A stretch of 64,000 nucleotides of DNA from Anaerohalosphaera lusitana (GTDB lineage: Bacteria > Planctomycetota > Phycisphaerae > Sedimentisphaerales > Anaerohalosphaeraceae): the NCBI RefSeq assembly GCF_002007645.1, contig NZ_CP019791.1, positions 2,170,001 to 2,234,000 on the forward strand, written 5' to 3'. The notes under the pieces are model-generated. The model made no database searches and was not told the DNA's origin. It saw nothing but the letters and a program-made list of their open reading frames with translations. Shown here piece after piece: positions 8,054-17,110 of the stretch. The position numbers and the translations under genes were made by a program. Each line of letters opens with the position of its first letter. Position 1 is the stretch's first letter.

Positions 8054-10271
8054 TAAGCATAAGATATTGATAGTTGATGATGAGCAGCGTGTTCTGGCGG
8101 CTATGCGTCGCCGTTATCGCAAAAAATATGATGTTGTTACCGCAGATAGCGGTCGCGAGGCGATCAATAAACTCGAGCGAGAGGGTTCTTTCACGGTAGT
8201 TATCTCGGATCTGCAGATGCCAGGCATGAACGGCCTGGAATTTCTGTCGATGGTGCGGGATATCAGTCCGGACAGCATATGTATTATGCTGACGGGATTC
8301 GCTGAGCTCGATGCCGCGGTTCAGGCGGTGAACCAGGGACATATTTTCAGGTTTTTGACGAAACCATGCGGCAACGATGTCGTGGATGAGGCGATTGATG
8401 AAGCTGTCAAGGAATATCGCAAGCTCACTACGACAAGAAGCTATACTTACAGCATGCATGTGGTTGATGGTGTGCCGGGCAAATGTGAGCGCAGCAGCGG
8501 GTGTGTGGCCTTGACGGGTTACAGCAACCAGGACTTTTATGCCGATGACGAGTTGTGGATAAAGGCGGTCAGACCCGATTTTCGAGATGCTGTGGCTATG
8601 ATGCGCGACGATGTTATAAACCGTCGTGATGTCAAACCTTTGGAGTTTCAGATTGAAAAGAAGGACGGATCGGTCCGCTGGGTGCGTGAGACGATACTGC
8701 CGCATTATGGAGAGGGTGGGGAGGTAGAAGCTCTTGAGGGTTATGTGGAGGACATCACAGAGAAAAAAGATTTGCAGCGCAAGCTGATAGCGAGTGAGGC
8801 ACGTTATCAAAAGCTTGTCGAGAATTCACCCGGTCTTGTTTTTCAGATGGTGATGCGTCAGGGCCAGGCTGTCCGTTTTTCATTTATCGGTGAAAGCTGC
8901 CTTGACCTCTTGGGCCTAGAGCCTGAGGCGGTGATGCAGGACAGCAACGTTTTTCTCGAACGGCTGGAGGTTCAAGACAGAGCGGAGTTTGTGCGGCTTC
9001 TGAAAGAGTCAGCAGTGAGATGCAAGCCTTGGGAATGGTGGGGAAGCGGTGTGTTCAAATCCGAGAAGAGGTCCTTCCAGGGTGTTGCTCGTCCTGAGGT
9101 CGATGACAAGGGAGATGTCTGTTGGGATGGTCTTTTGACGGATATGACGCACCTGCGAGAGGTGGAACTGAAGTTGCGGAGTGTTGCGAAGCTTGCCGCA
9201 GAAAATCCCAACCCTGTTATGCGGATAGACGATGAAAATGTTATCACCTATGCCAACAATGCAAGCGAAGAACTGCTTGGGTTGTGGGGGTGCAGCGAAG
9301 GTGATGAGGTGCCAGGGGATGTTATAGACTGCATGTATAATATCCGGGCTAACAATAAGAATGAGTGTATAGAAAAGGAATGGGGCGGACGTGTCTTCTC
9401 AGTCGTATTTGCGCCTGTTTCGGAAGGTGATTATGTAAATATATATGCACGTGACATAACTGAAGTAAAGATGGCAGAACGTAAACTCATTGAAGCCAAT
9501 GAGAGGCTGCGGGAGTTTGACCGCATAAAGAACGAATTCGTTTCGACGGTTTCGCATGAGTTGAGGACGCCTTTGTGCATTTTTAAGAATATTACGTCCA
9601 ATGCTCTGGCGGGTGTGATGGGACGGATCAGTAAGAAGCTGCGAAAGAATCTGGAGATGGCGGATGAGATCATCGACAGGCTTTCAAGAGTTGTCGGCGA
9701 TTTTCTGGACATATCGAAGATCGAGGCAGGTGCGGTTGAGCTTGACAGGGAAGTGTTCGATCTGGCTGAGCTGGTGCGTCGAGTAACAGATGCGTTTGAA
9801 GCAGTAGCTGAAGACTATGGTGTTAGGCTGGATGTGACGAGTCCCGACCAGAAGTGCCTGGTCCATGCGGACAGTGACAGAGTCTCTCAGGTTATTACTA
9901 ACCTGTTGAGCAACGCTGTCAAGTTCAGCCCGGAGGGCGGAACGATACGAGTGTCTGCGTCTATCAATGACGATGAGGTGGAGATCGCGGTTCAGGACAG
10001 CGGGCCGGGATTGAGCAGGGACGATATGGAGAGAGTTTTCGAACGGTTTGTGCAGGTTGGAGATGACCGCAGCAAGAAAGGGCTCGGCACAGGGTTGGGG
10101 TTGCCCATCTCAAGGGAGCTCGTTGAGATGCACGGCGGTAAATTGTGGGCGGACAGTGTTGTCGGGGAGGGAAGCTGTTTCAGATTTGTGCTGCCTCTAT
10201 ATTTGCAGAAGAGTGAAAATACGAAAGATGAGCCCCAAACGTCCATTCGGCTGCCTGGCAGGGATGTTTAG
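8046..10271 (+). CDS. Hybrid sensor kinase: receiver, PAS repeats, HisKA, HATPase
   Basis: The 741-aa protein starts with a receiver domain (ILIVDDEQ, VVISDLQMPGMNG, MLTGFAE, FLTKPC). PAS/PAC-type segments follow at about 135-245, 255-375 and 380-480. The kinase core has FVSTVSHELRTPL (H box), NLLSNAVKFSPEGG (N box), QDSGPGLS (G1) and GTGLGLPISRELV (G2). An N-terminal receiver means the kinase itself can be regulated by phosphorylation, perhaps from the PAS kinase two genes upstream. There is no transmembrane segment. The start overlaps the end of the HDOD gene by 8 nt, which suggests translational coupling. Confidence 0.88.
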   Translation: MSDKHKILIVDDEQRVLAAMRRRYRKKYDVVTADSGREAINKLEREGSFTVVISDLQMPGMNGLEFLSMVRDISPDSICIMLTGFAELDAAVQAVNQGHIFRFLTKPCGNDVVDEAIDEAVKEYRKLTTTRSYTYSMHVVDGVPGKCERSSGCVALTGYSNQDFYADDELWIKAVRPDFRDAVAMMRDDVINRRDVKPLEFQIEKKDGSVRWVRETILPHYGEGGEVEALEGYVEDITEKKDLQRKLIASEARYQKLVENSPGLVFQMVMRQGQAVRFSFIGESCLDLLGLEPEAVMQDSNVFLERLEVQDRAEFVRLLKESAVRCKPWEWWGSGVFKSEKRSFQGVARPEVDDKGDVCWDGLLTDMTHLREVELKLRSVAKLAAENPNPVMRIDDENVITYANNASEELLGLWGCSEGDEVPGDVIDCMYNIRANNKNECIEKEWGGRVFSVVFAPVSEGDYVNIYARDITEVKMAERKLIEANERLREFDRIKNEFVSTVSHELRTPLCIFKNITSNALAGVMGRISKKLRKNLEMADEIIDRLSRVVGDFLDISKIEAGAVELDREVFDLAELVRRVTDAFEAVAEDYGVRLDVTSPDQKCLVHADSDRVSQVITNLLSNAVKFSPEGGTIRVSASINDDEVEIAVQDSGPGLSRDDMERVFERFVQVGDDRSKKGLGTGLGLPISRELVEMHGGKLWADSVVGEGSCFRFVLPLYLQKSENTKDEPQTSIRLPGRDV

Positions 10272-10300
10272 ATTAAATTGTGTGTGAGGAGAATGTAATA

Positions 10301-10696
10301 GTGCGAGTGAGAATTTTGATCGTTGATGATGAGCGTGATTATCTTGCGCTTATGCAGCTTAACCTTGACATAGAAGGTTATGAGGTGGGAACCGCTTGCA
10401 CGGAAAGTGAGGCTTTGGCGAGCCTTGAGAGCAGGCGGCCGGATCTGATACTGATGGATGTTGACATGGGTGAGGAGTCGGGGCTTGATATTACATCTCG
10501 GCTCAAGAAGAACCCGGAAACCGCGGACATACCATTGATCATGGTCACAGGTGAGGACAGCGAGGAAGACAGGGTGCGTGGTTTTGAGGCGGGTGCGGAT
10601 GATTATGTTACCAAGCCTTTTGAGCTGACTTTTCTGCTTGAAAGGGTGAGGGCGGTGCTCGGTGGAGAACGTATGCAGGCACCGGCCCAGTCATAG
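10301..10696 (+). CDS. Stand-alone response regulator receiver
   Basis: This single CheY-like receiver domain has the conserved acidic pair (IVDDE), phospho-acceptor Asp (LILMDVDMG), Thr (MVTGEDS) and Lys (YVTKPF). I chose GTG 10301 because GAGGAGA at 10286-10292 sits 8 nt upstream. The frame is open from GTG 10280, but that start would put the ribosome site inside the gene. It has no output domain and probably relays phosphate or acts through protein contacts. It follows the hybrid kinase by about 30 nt in the same cluster. Confidence 0.85.
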   Translation: MRVRILIVDDERDYLALMQLNLDIEGYEVGTACTESEALASLESRRPDLILMDVDMGEESGLDITSRLKKNPETADIPLIMVTGEDSEEDRVRGFEAGADDYVTKPFELTFLLERVRAVLGGERMQAPAQS

Positions 10697-10755
10697 ATGT
10701 GTACGAAATATTAAGTATTTGTTAGTTTTGGGCTGGAAGCCGGTGGTTGTGATGG

Positions 10756-10761
10756 TATAAT
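10756..10761 (+). promoter_or_regulatory. Possible -10 box for a leaderless transcript
   Basis: A perfect TATAAT ends 6 nt before the ATG of the OmpR-type regulator. A start site at normal distance would fall on or next to the ATG, giving a leaderless or near-leaderless mRNA; no Shine-Dalgarno is visible. No good -35 box is found (TTGGGC at 10728 is 22 nt away), so this is tentative. Confidence 0.3.
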
Positions 10762-10767
10762 GCCGGC

Positions 10768-11448
10768 ATGGAAAAGATACTTATTATCGATGATGTGCTG
10801 GACCTGCTGGAGACGCTGAGCCTTGCGCTGGAGCAGGAGGGGTATGAGGTGCGAACCGCTGAGACGGGCGGGGAGGCAATGGCGTGTATCAGGACGGACA
10901 CGCCCGATCTGATACTGCTCGACGTGATGCTTGAGGACATCTCAGGGATCGATCTTGCGGCAAGGTTGAAGGGGAATCCTGAGACGGCACATATCCCGAT
11001 CATAATGCTAACTGCGCGGGATACGGAGGCGGATATCATTGTCGGCCTGAAGATGGGGGCAGACGATTACATTACCAAGCCTTTTAGTACTGCGGTTCTG
11101 TTAGCGCGGATAGAGACGATACTAAGGCGTGCTAAGCTGACAAGCGGGGGAATGCGCGAAATCCTGTCGGCTGGGGATGTGAAGGTGCATCTGAATAAAA
11201 GGAGCGTTCGGGCGGGCGGTAAAGAGATCGATCTGACGGAGGGTGAATACAATATTCTCGTTGCGCTTATGGAGGCTGGGGGGGCCGTGCTTTCTCGTGA
11301 GGATTTGAAGGAGTGTCTGGGCGAGCGAGCCAAGGGTGAGAAGGAACGCATTGTCGACGTGCACATAGCGGCTGCGAGAAAGAAGCTTGGTGAACACAAA
11401 GACATAATCAAGACGGTTCACGGGCGGGGTTACCGGATCGTTTTCTGA
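10768..11448 (+). CDS. OmpR/PhoB-family response regulator
   Basis: Residues about 1-120 are a receiver (LIIDDVLD, LILLDVMLE with phospho-acceptor Asp, MLTARD, YITKPF). Residues about 130-226 are a winged-helix DNA-binding domain of the Trans_reg_C type, ending in the typical RKKLGEHKDIIKTVHGRGYRIVF-like tail. It should bind DNA as a dimer when phosphorylated. Note the acidic pocket reads DDV rather than DDE/DDD in the first residues. It is the only classical transcription factor in the signalling cluster and may be transcribed separately (TATAAT just upstream). Its partner kinase may be the hybrid kinase at 8046. Confidence 0.87.
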   Translation: MEKILIIDDVLDLLETLSLALEQEGYEVRTAETGGEAMACIRTDTPDLILLDVMLEDISGIDLAARLKGNPETAHIPIIMLTARDTEADIIVGLKMGADDYITKPFSTAVLLARIETILRRAKLTSGGMREILSAGDVKVHLNKRSVRAGGKEIDLTEGEYNILVALMEAGGAVLSREDLKECLGERAKGEKERIVDVHIAAARKKLGEHKDIIKTVHGRGYRIVF

Positions 11449-11528
11449 TGGATGTTGCGGCAGAAGGGGGGTAATTTAAGATTGCCCACTGCCCAAGGGG
11501 CGCAGGGCAACAATTGCGGATCGCAATG

Positions 11529-11975
11529 TTATTTGGTTGTGTCCGTTCTGTTTTTGAATGTGCTGCCTAGAGCTTCCTGGCGGGCATCGAGGGCGGATTC
11601 TATAAGCAGGTTTCTGTCGGGCACCTGGTAGGGCTCTAGTTCAAATGTCCATTCATATTCGTCAACGATAGTTTCGGGCCATAGTACTCCGTAGAAAAAG
11701 TCGAATGGGAACTTGTCGTGCGTCGGGGCCTCCAGAACGCGGTGAGTGTCGAGAGTTGTATATCCTTCTCGTGCTATGTGGACCTTGTAGTCGCCATACC
11801 AGTTGAAGTCGACCGTTACGGGTGACTTGCCGACCTGTTCGTCATTCAGAGTCACCAGGGCACCCTGGGGTTTGGTATTGATGGTGAGCTTTCGTTCTAT
11901 ACAGCCGGTCAGCAGGGGGGCTGCGGTGACCAACATAGCGAAGAGCGACTTTGTGAATGTATTTCTTGCAGACAT
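11529..11975 (-). CDS. PEGA-domain lipoprotein
   Basis: The 148-aa product has a lipoprotein signal peptide with lipobox LLTGC, so it should be anchored by the Cys to a membrane. The mature part starts with a PEGA domain (INTKPQGALVTLNDEQVGKSPVTV and a YKVHIAREGY strand), a surface-layer-like beta module. The C-terminal third is unique. The same frame is open much further upstream, through the antisense of pheT, but the signal peptide fixes the start at ATG 11975. Its function is unknown; it may bind envelope polymers. Confidence 0.8.
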   Translation of the reverse strand: MSARNTFTKSLFAMLVTAAPLLTGCIERKLTINTKPQGALVTLNDEQVGKSPVTVDFNWYGDYKVHIAREGYTTLDTHRVLEAPTHDKFPFDFFYGVLWPETIVDEYEWTFELEPYQVPDRNLLIESALDARQEALGSTFKNRTDTTK

Positions 11976-12066
11976 TATGTTTTGTTCCTGAGAGTTAACC
12001 AAGATTTGCGGATGCTTTCTTGTGGGACAAAAATACCAGCATTGGTGCGTTAAATCAACTATCCAA

Positions 12067-12095
12067 TTGACATAATGGCGGGTTACTTGTAAGTT
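12067..12095 (+). promoter_or_regulatory. Sigma-70-like promoter upstream of pheT
   Basis: TTGACA at 12067-12072 and TAAGTT at 12090-12095 are separated by 17 nt, pointing toward pheT, which starts 66 nt further on. Confidence 0.45.
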
Positions 12096-12161
12096 ATTTG
12101 GACATTTGGAGTTAAAGAGCCGTGACGGCTGACGAAATAGTTGATGTATATGGTGGTTTAA

Positions 12162-14180
12162 ATGAAGATTTCTCTCGATTGGCTGCAAGAATACGTAGAA
12201 ATTAACGAATCCTGGCAGGAGGTGGGCGACATACTCAGCGATCTGGGCTTTCCGCTGGAAGGTATGGAGCAGTTTGGTGACGATATCGTCCTGGATATCG
12301 AGGTCACCAGTAATCGCGGCGACTGTCTGTCGCATGTTGGTGTTGCCAGGGAATTTGCGGCTGCGACGGGTCGTACACTGAAGCTGCCCGAGCTGAAAGA
12401 GTCCCAGGGTGGTGGTGAGTCGGCGGCGGATATTGTTTCGATAGACATCGAGGCACCCGAGCTCTGTCAGCGTTATACAGGCAGGATCATTAAGGGCATC
12501 AAGATCGGCCCTGCGCCTGACTGGATGGTGAGTCGGCTGGAGGCGGTCGGTGTTCGAAGTGTGAATAATGTGGTGGATGCGACGAACTATGCGATGCTGG
12601 AGACCGGACAGCCGCCGCACGCGTTCGATTTCGATAAGATCGGCGGAGGAAAGATCGTCGTCCGAAAAGCGGTCAAGGGCGAGAGGATCGTCAGTATCGA
12701 TGAGACGAAATGTGACCTGCAGCCCGATATGCTTGTTATTGCTGATGCCGAGCGGCCGGTCGCTATCGCGGGCGTTATGGGCGGGCTTAATACCGAGGTC
12801 AGTGAGAGCACCACAACGGTACTGCTTGAGGATGCACAGTTCGACGCTGTGAGCGTGCGGAACACCGGCAGGCGACTGGGTATATCTTCGGAAGCGGCGT
12901 TCAGGTTCGAACGGCACGTTGACACAGAACGGATCGATTGGGCGTCGAAGCGTACGGCGGATCTGATAGTGGAGGTTGCCGGCGGCCAGGTTATCGAAGG
13001 TGTTGTTGATGAGTATCCGGGCAAGCAGATCGAGCCCGCCCGGGTCAAGCTGCGTTTCGAGAGATTGAACTCCATACTTGGCATAGAGGTTGAATCGGAC
13101 ACAGCCGTTGAGATATTGACGCGACTCGGTTTTGAGCCAGAACGCAAGGGCGACTCGATGGTTATCGCGACGGTACCCTCGTGGCGTCACGATATCTCTC
13201 GTGAGATCGATATAATCGAAGAGGTTGCACGGTGCTACGGATACGATCAGATACCGGTTGACCGCCGGATAAATATTGAGGTCAAGCCGGTCGAACCGCG
13301 AGAGAAGCTGGCGGGAGTGGTTCGCAATTTCATGAACGGCTGCGGTTTTTATGAGACGGTAAATGTGACTTTCGTCAATGAGAAGGTCGAGCAGATTTTT
13401 GCCGAGTCAAAAGAACATCTCGGTGTCAGTGATGAATCACGTAAAGAGGCGAACCTGCTAAGGCAGAGCCTGCTTGGTTCATTGATGGGGGTGCTGCAGA
13501 ATAATCATAATGCAAAGAACAGCCCATGCAAAGTCTTTGAGATGGCGACGACGTTCAAGCCCAAGGCTGGGGCCGATCTTCCCGAGGAGAAAACACGCTT
13601 GAGCCTGGTATGCGATTCGGAGTTTCGTGTGATCAAGGGTGTTGTAGAGGGGCTGATCAGGAAGCTCAGCCGCGATGCACAGATCGAGTTCAAGCCTGCC
13701 GACGCCGGGTGGTGGACCGCTGGTGTTGATGTGTTTGTGGGCGGCAAACTGCTGGGTAAATGCGGCGTTGTTTCGGATAAGGTTCGCAACTCTTTCGGCC
13801 TCAAGGAAGTTAAGGACGTCAGTGCGGCCGAGCTGGATTTTGGGGTGCTTCTCGAAATGTTCGGCGGCGTCTCGGCGGCTAAACCCATACCGAGGTATCC
13901 TGCTGTTACGCGTGACCTTTCTCTTGTTGTTGACGAAGGTGTGCTTTGGCAGGAGATCGAAAAATGTATTCTGCAGAAGGCTCCTGCTGAGCTCGAAAAG
14001 GTTGACTTTGTCGGGATATACAGAGGCAAGCAGATCGATCAGGGCAAAAAAAGCGTGACAGTTTCGCTACGTTTCCGTGATGAGGACGGAACATTGACCC
14101 ATGAACGAGTGGACGAGTTTGAGAAAGTGATTTTCGATTCGCTGCGAGATTCGCTGGATGCGACTTTGCGAACCGCATAG
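12162..14180 (+). CDS. pheT: Phenylalanyl-tRNA synthetase beta subunit, short form
   Basis: The 672-aa protein joins Phe to tRNA-Phe as part of the alpha2-beta2 enzyme. It has the B1 start (MKISLDWLQEYV), the B3/B4 editing region (TSNRGDCLSHVGVAREFA, DATNYAMLETGQPPHAFD), B5 (RLNSILGIEV, LTRLGF), the catalytic-like core (RRLGISSEAAFRFERHVD, DIIEEVARCYGYD) and the C-terminal anticodon-binding-like B8 domain (RYPAVTRDLSLVVD). The usual beta subunit is about 790-800 aa. Here the EMAP-II-like tRNA-binding B2 insert between B1 and B3 is absent, which explains the length. No pheS lies next to it. A clear terminator follows at 14200. Confidence 0.93.
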   Translation: MKISLDWLQEYVEINESWQEVGDILSDLGFPLEGMEQFGDDIVLDIEVTSNRGDCLSHVGVAREFAAATGRTLKLPELKESQGGGESAADIVSIDIEAPELCQRYTGRIIKGIKIGPAPDWMVSRLEAVGVRSVNNVVDATNYAMLETGQPPHAFDFDKIGGGKIVVRKAVKGERIVSIDETKCDLQPDMLVIADAERPVAIAGVMGGLNTEVSESTTTVLLEDAQFDAVSVRNTGRRLGISSEAAFRFERHVDTERIDWASKRTADLIVEVAGGQVIEGVVDEYPGKQIEPARVKLRFERLNSILGIEVESDTAVEILTRLGFEPERKGDSMVIATVPSWRHDISREIDIIEEVARCYGYDQIPVDRRINIEVKPVEPREKLAGVVRNFMNGCGFYETVNVTFVNEKVEQIFAESKEHLGVSDESRKEANLLRQSLLGSLMGVLQNNHNAKNSPCKVFEMATTFKPKAGADLPEEKTRLSLVCDSEFRVIKGVVEGLIRKLSRDAQIEFKPADAGWWTAGVDVFVGGKLLGKCGVVSDKVRNSFGLKEVKDVSAAELDFGVLLEMFGGVSAAKPIPRYPAVTRDLSLVVDEGVLWQEIEKCILQKAPAELEKVDFVGIYRGKQIDQGKKSVTVSLRFRDEDGTLTHERVDEFEKVIFDSLRDSLDATLRTA

Positions 14181-14199
14181 AAAAAGAATGAATGGATTT

Positions 14200-14234
14200 A
14201 AAGCCCGGTGGAAAAATTCTGCCGGGCTTTTTTC
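14200..14234 (+). terminator. Terminator of pheT
   Basis: The stem AAGCCCGG / CCGGGCTT with a 13-nt loop is followed by TTTTTTCTTTT. Confidence 0.85.
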
Positions 14235-14398
14235 TTTTGCAGGAACAAACAAGCACAACTAAAGGTAAGGTCAGTTGGGTGTTTAAGTTATACCTCTTCT
14301 TGACAGCGATGCACTCAGTTGCTCAAATAATCTGCTGAGATGGGTCTATCAGGCCGACTTAATTTATTGCAAACTGTCAGCGAATTTTGCTCAACATC

Positions 14399-14427
14399 TT
14401 GATTTGATTGGCCGAATATGGTATAAG
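14399..14427 (+). promoter_or_regulatory. Promoter of the 6S-like RNA
   Basis: TTGATT at 14399-14404 and TATAAG at 14422-14427 have the ideal 17-nt spacing. The predicted start near 14434 falls exactly at the base of the long RNA stem. Confidence 0.65.
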
Positions 14428-14433
14428 ATGATT

Positions 14434-14660
14434 GTAGGTTAACCCCTGCGGTGTTCGTAGAGACGTAGTATTGAAAGAACCGATGCCACCCTTAGGGGAA
14501 GCCAGACCTGAAGGACTGCACATGCCTGCTTTGACTGGACTTGCAGACTTCAGCAACGGCTGCCCACTTTGTTAATAAGGGTTCCTTTCAACGTCGTTTT
14601 TACGGCACAGGCGGAGGTATCCTGCATATAAAGGTCTGTCCAACAAGGCGGACCTTTTTT
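14434..14660 (+). ncRNA. ssrS: 6S-like regulatory RNA
   Basis: This non-coding unit lies between pheT and lon with its own promoter and terminator. Its ends pair over a long distance: the 5' GTAGG...CCCCTGCGGTG region pairs with the 3' GGCGGAGGTATCCTGCA region. Next, TTGAAAGAACC (from 14472) pairs with GGGTTCCTTTCAACG (14580-14594). The middle (GATGCC...GACTTCAG) is mostly open with small hairpins. A long rod with a central bubble mimicking open promoter DNA is the hallmark of 6S RNA, which binds the housekeeping RNA polymerase in stationary phase. The CCTGCGGTGTTCG segment also resembles 6S consensus sequence. A hairpin and T run (14631-14661) end it. It is not SRP RNA, tmRNA or RNase P RNA by their signature sequences. 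Confidence 0.68.
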
Positions 14661-14661
14661 T
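14631..14661 (+). terminator. Terminator of the 6S-like RNA
   Basis: The hairpin AAGGTCTGTC / GGCGGACCTT is followed by a run of seven T. Confidence 0.75.
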
Positions 14662-14719
14662 GCGCGCAGATAGCGTGAAACGCTAGGGATCAGTTGTGTT
14701 TCTCTGACTCCGACAACTG

Positions 14720-17101
14720 CTAGTTTTTGAAGACCATCTTTACAAGGCTTGTGACTTTGTTTACGAAGACGAAGTCGATTCCCTGCGTTGCTTCTTTGGG
14801 CAGGTCCTTGATATCCTTGCGGTTTCTGGAAGGCAGGATGACTGTCTTAATGCCCGCTCGTTTTGCACCGATGATCTTTTCCTTGAGCCCGCCAACCGGC
14901 AGCACGAGGCCCTTAAGCGTTATCTCACCGGTCATTGCTACGTCCGGTTTTATGGGTCGGCCCTGCAGCAGTGAAAGCAGCGATGTATAGATCGCACAGC
15001 CGGCACTCGGGCCGTCTTTCGGAACCGCGCCGGCGGGAACGTGGACGTGGTAATCGAAATCGGAAAACAGCTTTTCATCGAGGCCGAGCTTGTCTGCGTC
15101 AGCTTTGATGATCGACCATGCGGCCTGGGCGCTTTCCTTCATTACCTCACCTATCTGGCCTGTAAGGTTGAGCTCGCCCTTGCCCGGTGTCTGTGCGGAT
15201 TCAACAAAGAGTATCTCGCCGCCTTCGGGTGTGTAGGCCAGACCTGTCGCGACGCCCGGGGTGGAAGTACGCATTGCAAGTTCTGGTTCGTACTCGCGAG
15301 GCCCGAGTATCTTCGCCAGATTCGATGCGCCGATGGTTGCTTTGCGTGACGTTCCTTTTGCGATCCGTGTTGCGACTGAGCGACAGACCGCCGCGATGGT
15401 GCGTTCAAGATTCCGCACACCTGCTTCGCGGGTGTATTTGTCGATCATCGCATCGATGGCCTCGGGCTTGATGTTGATCTGGTTTTTCTTAAGCCCGTTC
15501 TCTTTTATCTGACGCGGGACCAGGTACTTTGTTGCGATCTTGAGTTTTTCACCCTGGGTATAGCCAGGCAGCTCGATGGTTTCCATGCGGTCCAGCAGCG
15601 GCTCTGGGATCGGCTCGGTGTAGTTTGCCGTGCCGATGAACATTATGTCAGAAAGATCAAAGGGCTGGTCGAGATAATGGTCGGTGAATGTGTCGTTCTG
15701 CTGCGGGTCGAGAACTTCGAGAAGGGCGGACGCGGGGTCTCCGTGGAAGTCCTGGCCGATCTTGTCGAGTTCATCCAGCATGAAGACGGGGTTGCGAGAG
15801 CCGGTCTTGCGCAGTTCCTGGAGGATACGACCAGGCAGTGCACCGATGTAGGTTCTTCTGTGTCCACGAATGTCCGCTTCATCCCGGATGCCGCCTAGAG
15901 AAATGCGGATGAAGTTTCGTCCCATCGCGCGTGCGATAGATTTACCGAGGCTGGTTTTGCCCACACCGGGCGGGCCTACAAAGCACAGGATCGGACTCTT
16001 GCCTTTGGGATTGAGCTTTCGGACCGCGAGGAATTCGATGATTCGTTTCTTTACTTTCTCAAGGCCGTAGTGGTCCTTGTTCAGTACTCGTTCGGCTCGC
16101 TGGATGTCGAGTTTGTCTTCGGTGGAGATTGACCACGGCAGTTCGCACATCCAGTCAAGGTACGACCTGATGACGCCGTATTCCGGCGAAGCGACAGGCA
16201 GGCGTGACATGCGATCGAGTTCTCGGAGGGCCTCGGCCTGGGCCTTTTTGCTCATTTTTGTGGCGAGAATACGCTCCTCGAGCTGGTCCAGTTCCTCAGT
16301 GTGTCGATCAGTTTGGCCAAGCTCGGCCTGGATGGCTTTAAGCTCTTCCTGCAAAAAGTATTCACGCTGACTTTTATCGATGGACTCGCGGACCTGGCCG
16401 TGGATTTTGTTGCTAAGCTCGAGTACTTCGAGCTGGTCGGCGAGTTTGCGATTGATGTTCTCAAGCCGTTTTGTGACGTTCGTCTGTTCGAGGATCTGCT
16501 GTTTTTCGCTAACGCTGAGGTTTAGTGTGGCAGCTATGAAGTCCGCCAGGCTGGATGGGTCCTGTACGTTTTCGAGCAGAACGGATGCCTCCTCGGGCAG
16601 GTTCGGGCTCAATGCGAAAACCCTCTCGGCCGCGTGACGTGCATTGAGTACCAGTGCACGCATCTTTTTGGTCATCCTGGATCGAATTGGCAAAGCTTCA
16701 ACCCGTGCTCGAAGGTAGGGCTCTTTGCCGACAATTTCCAGTATCTTGAACCTGCAAACGCCATGAGCTATCAAGTTGATCGTTCCCTGGGGCATTTTGA
16801 TGACCTTTAGGACTGAGGCAGCCGTTCCAATTCTGTATATGTCCTGACCCGTGGGGGATTCGATATCGGCTGACTTTTGGGCGACCAGGCCCAGTACCGC
16901 CTGAGGCGGGCAATCTTCGACCAGCTTTATGCTGCTCTGACGACCTATTGCCAGGGGCATAACTGTGCCGGGAAAGGCGACCGTGCCCCGAAGCGGCAGC
17001 AGGGGGATCGTATCAGGCAGCTCGAACGTGCCTTCTTCGTCCTCGTCCGGGCTGTCGCCGACGATGTAATTGTCAAGGTTTACTATGTCCACCAGCTTCA
17101 T
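14720..17101 (-). CDS. lon: ATP-dependent protease Lon
   Basis: The product of about 793 aa is a full-length cytoplasmic Lon. The N-terminal LON substrate domain (IPLLPLRGTVAFPGTVMPL) covers about 30-220, then a coiled-coil region. The AAA+ module has Walker A (GPPGVGKTS), Walker B (VFMLDELDKI) and the GGIRDEAEIRGHRRTY-like pore segment (here EADIRG). The protease domain has the catalytic Ser in KDGPSAGCA and the Lys in GLKEKIIGAKRAG. I prefer ATG 17101; the frame is also open from TTG 17110, which has AGGA 9 nt upstream, so that start is possible. Lon degrades misfolded and regulatory proteins. It stands alone, reading toward the 6S-like RNA. Confidence 0.95.
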   Translation of the reverse strand: MKLVDIVNLDNYIVGDSPDEDEEGTFELPDTIPLLPLRGTVAFPGTVMPLAIGRQSSIKLVEDCPPQAVLGLVAQKSADIESPTGQDIYRIGTAASVLKVIKMPQGTINLIAHGVCRFKILEIVGKEPYLRARVEALPIRSRMTKKMRALVLNARHAAERVFALSPNLPEEASVLLENVQDPSSLADFIAATLNLSVSEKQQILEQTNVTKRLENINRKLADQLEVLELSNKIHGQVRESIDKSQREYFLQEELKAIQAELGQTDRHTEELDQLEERILATKMSKKAQAEALRELDRMSRLPVASPEYGVIRSYLDWMCELPWSISTEDKLDIQRAERVLNKDHYGLEKVKKRIIEFLAVRKLNPKGKSPILCFVGPPGVGKTSLGKSIARAMGRNFIRISLGGIRDEADIRGHRRTYIGALPGRILQELRKTGSRNPVFMLDELDKIGQDFHGDPASALLEVLDPQQNDTFTDHYLDQPFDLSDIMFIGTANYTEPIPEPLLDRMETIELPGYTQGEKLKIATKYLVPRQIKENGLKKNQINIKPEAIDAMIDKYTREAGVRNLERTIAAVCRSVATRIAKGTSRKATIGASNLAKILGPREYEPELAMRTSTPGVATGLAYTPEGGEILFVESAQTPGKGELNLTGQIGEVMKESAQAAWSIIKADADKLGLDEKLFSDFDYHVHVPAGAVPKDGPSAGCAIYTSLLSLLQGRPIKPDVAMTGEITLKGLVLPVGGLKEKIIGAKRAGIKTVILPSRNRKDIKDLPKEATQGIDFVFVNKVTSLVKMVFKN

Positions 17102-17110
17102 ATTCTTCAA

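Noticed and set aside
10181-10210. GAAGCTGTTTCAGATTTG as another copy of the palindrome end
   Set aside because: The match is limited to about 11 bp inside the conserved G2 region of the kinase and is coincidental.
11529-13190. A 553-codon minus-strand frame opposite pheT
   Set aside because: Only its last 148 codons (from ATG 11975, with lipoprotein signal peptide) make sense; the rest is antisense to pheT.
14434-14660. SRP RNA, tmRNA or RNase P RNA instead of 6S
   Set aside because: Their signature sequences (for example the GGTCAGG...GGAAGCAGCC loop of SRP RNA) are absent, and the long end-to-end stem fits 6S better.
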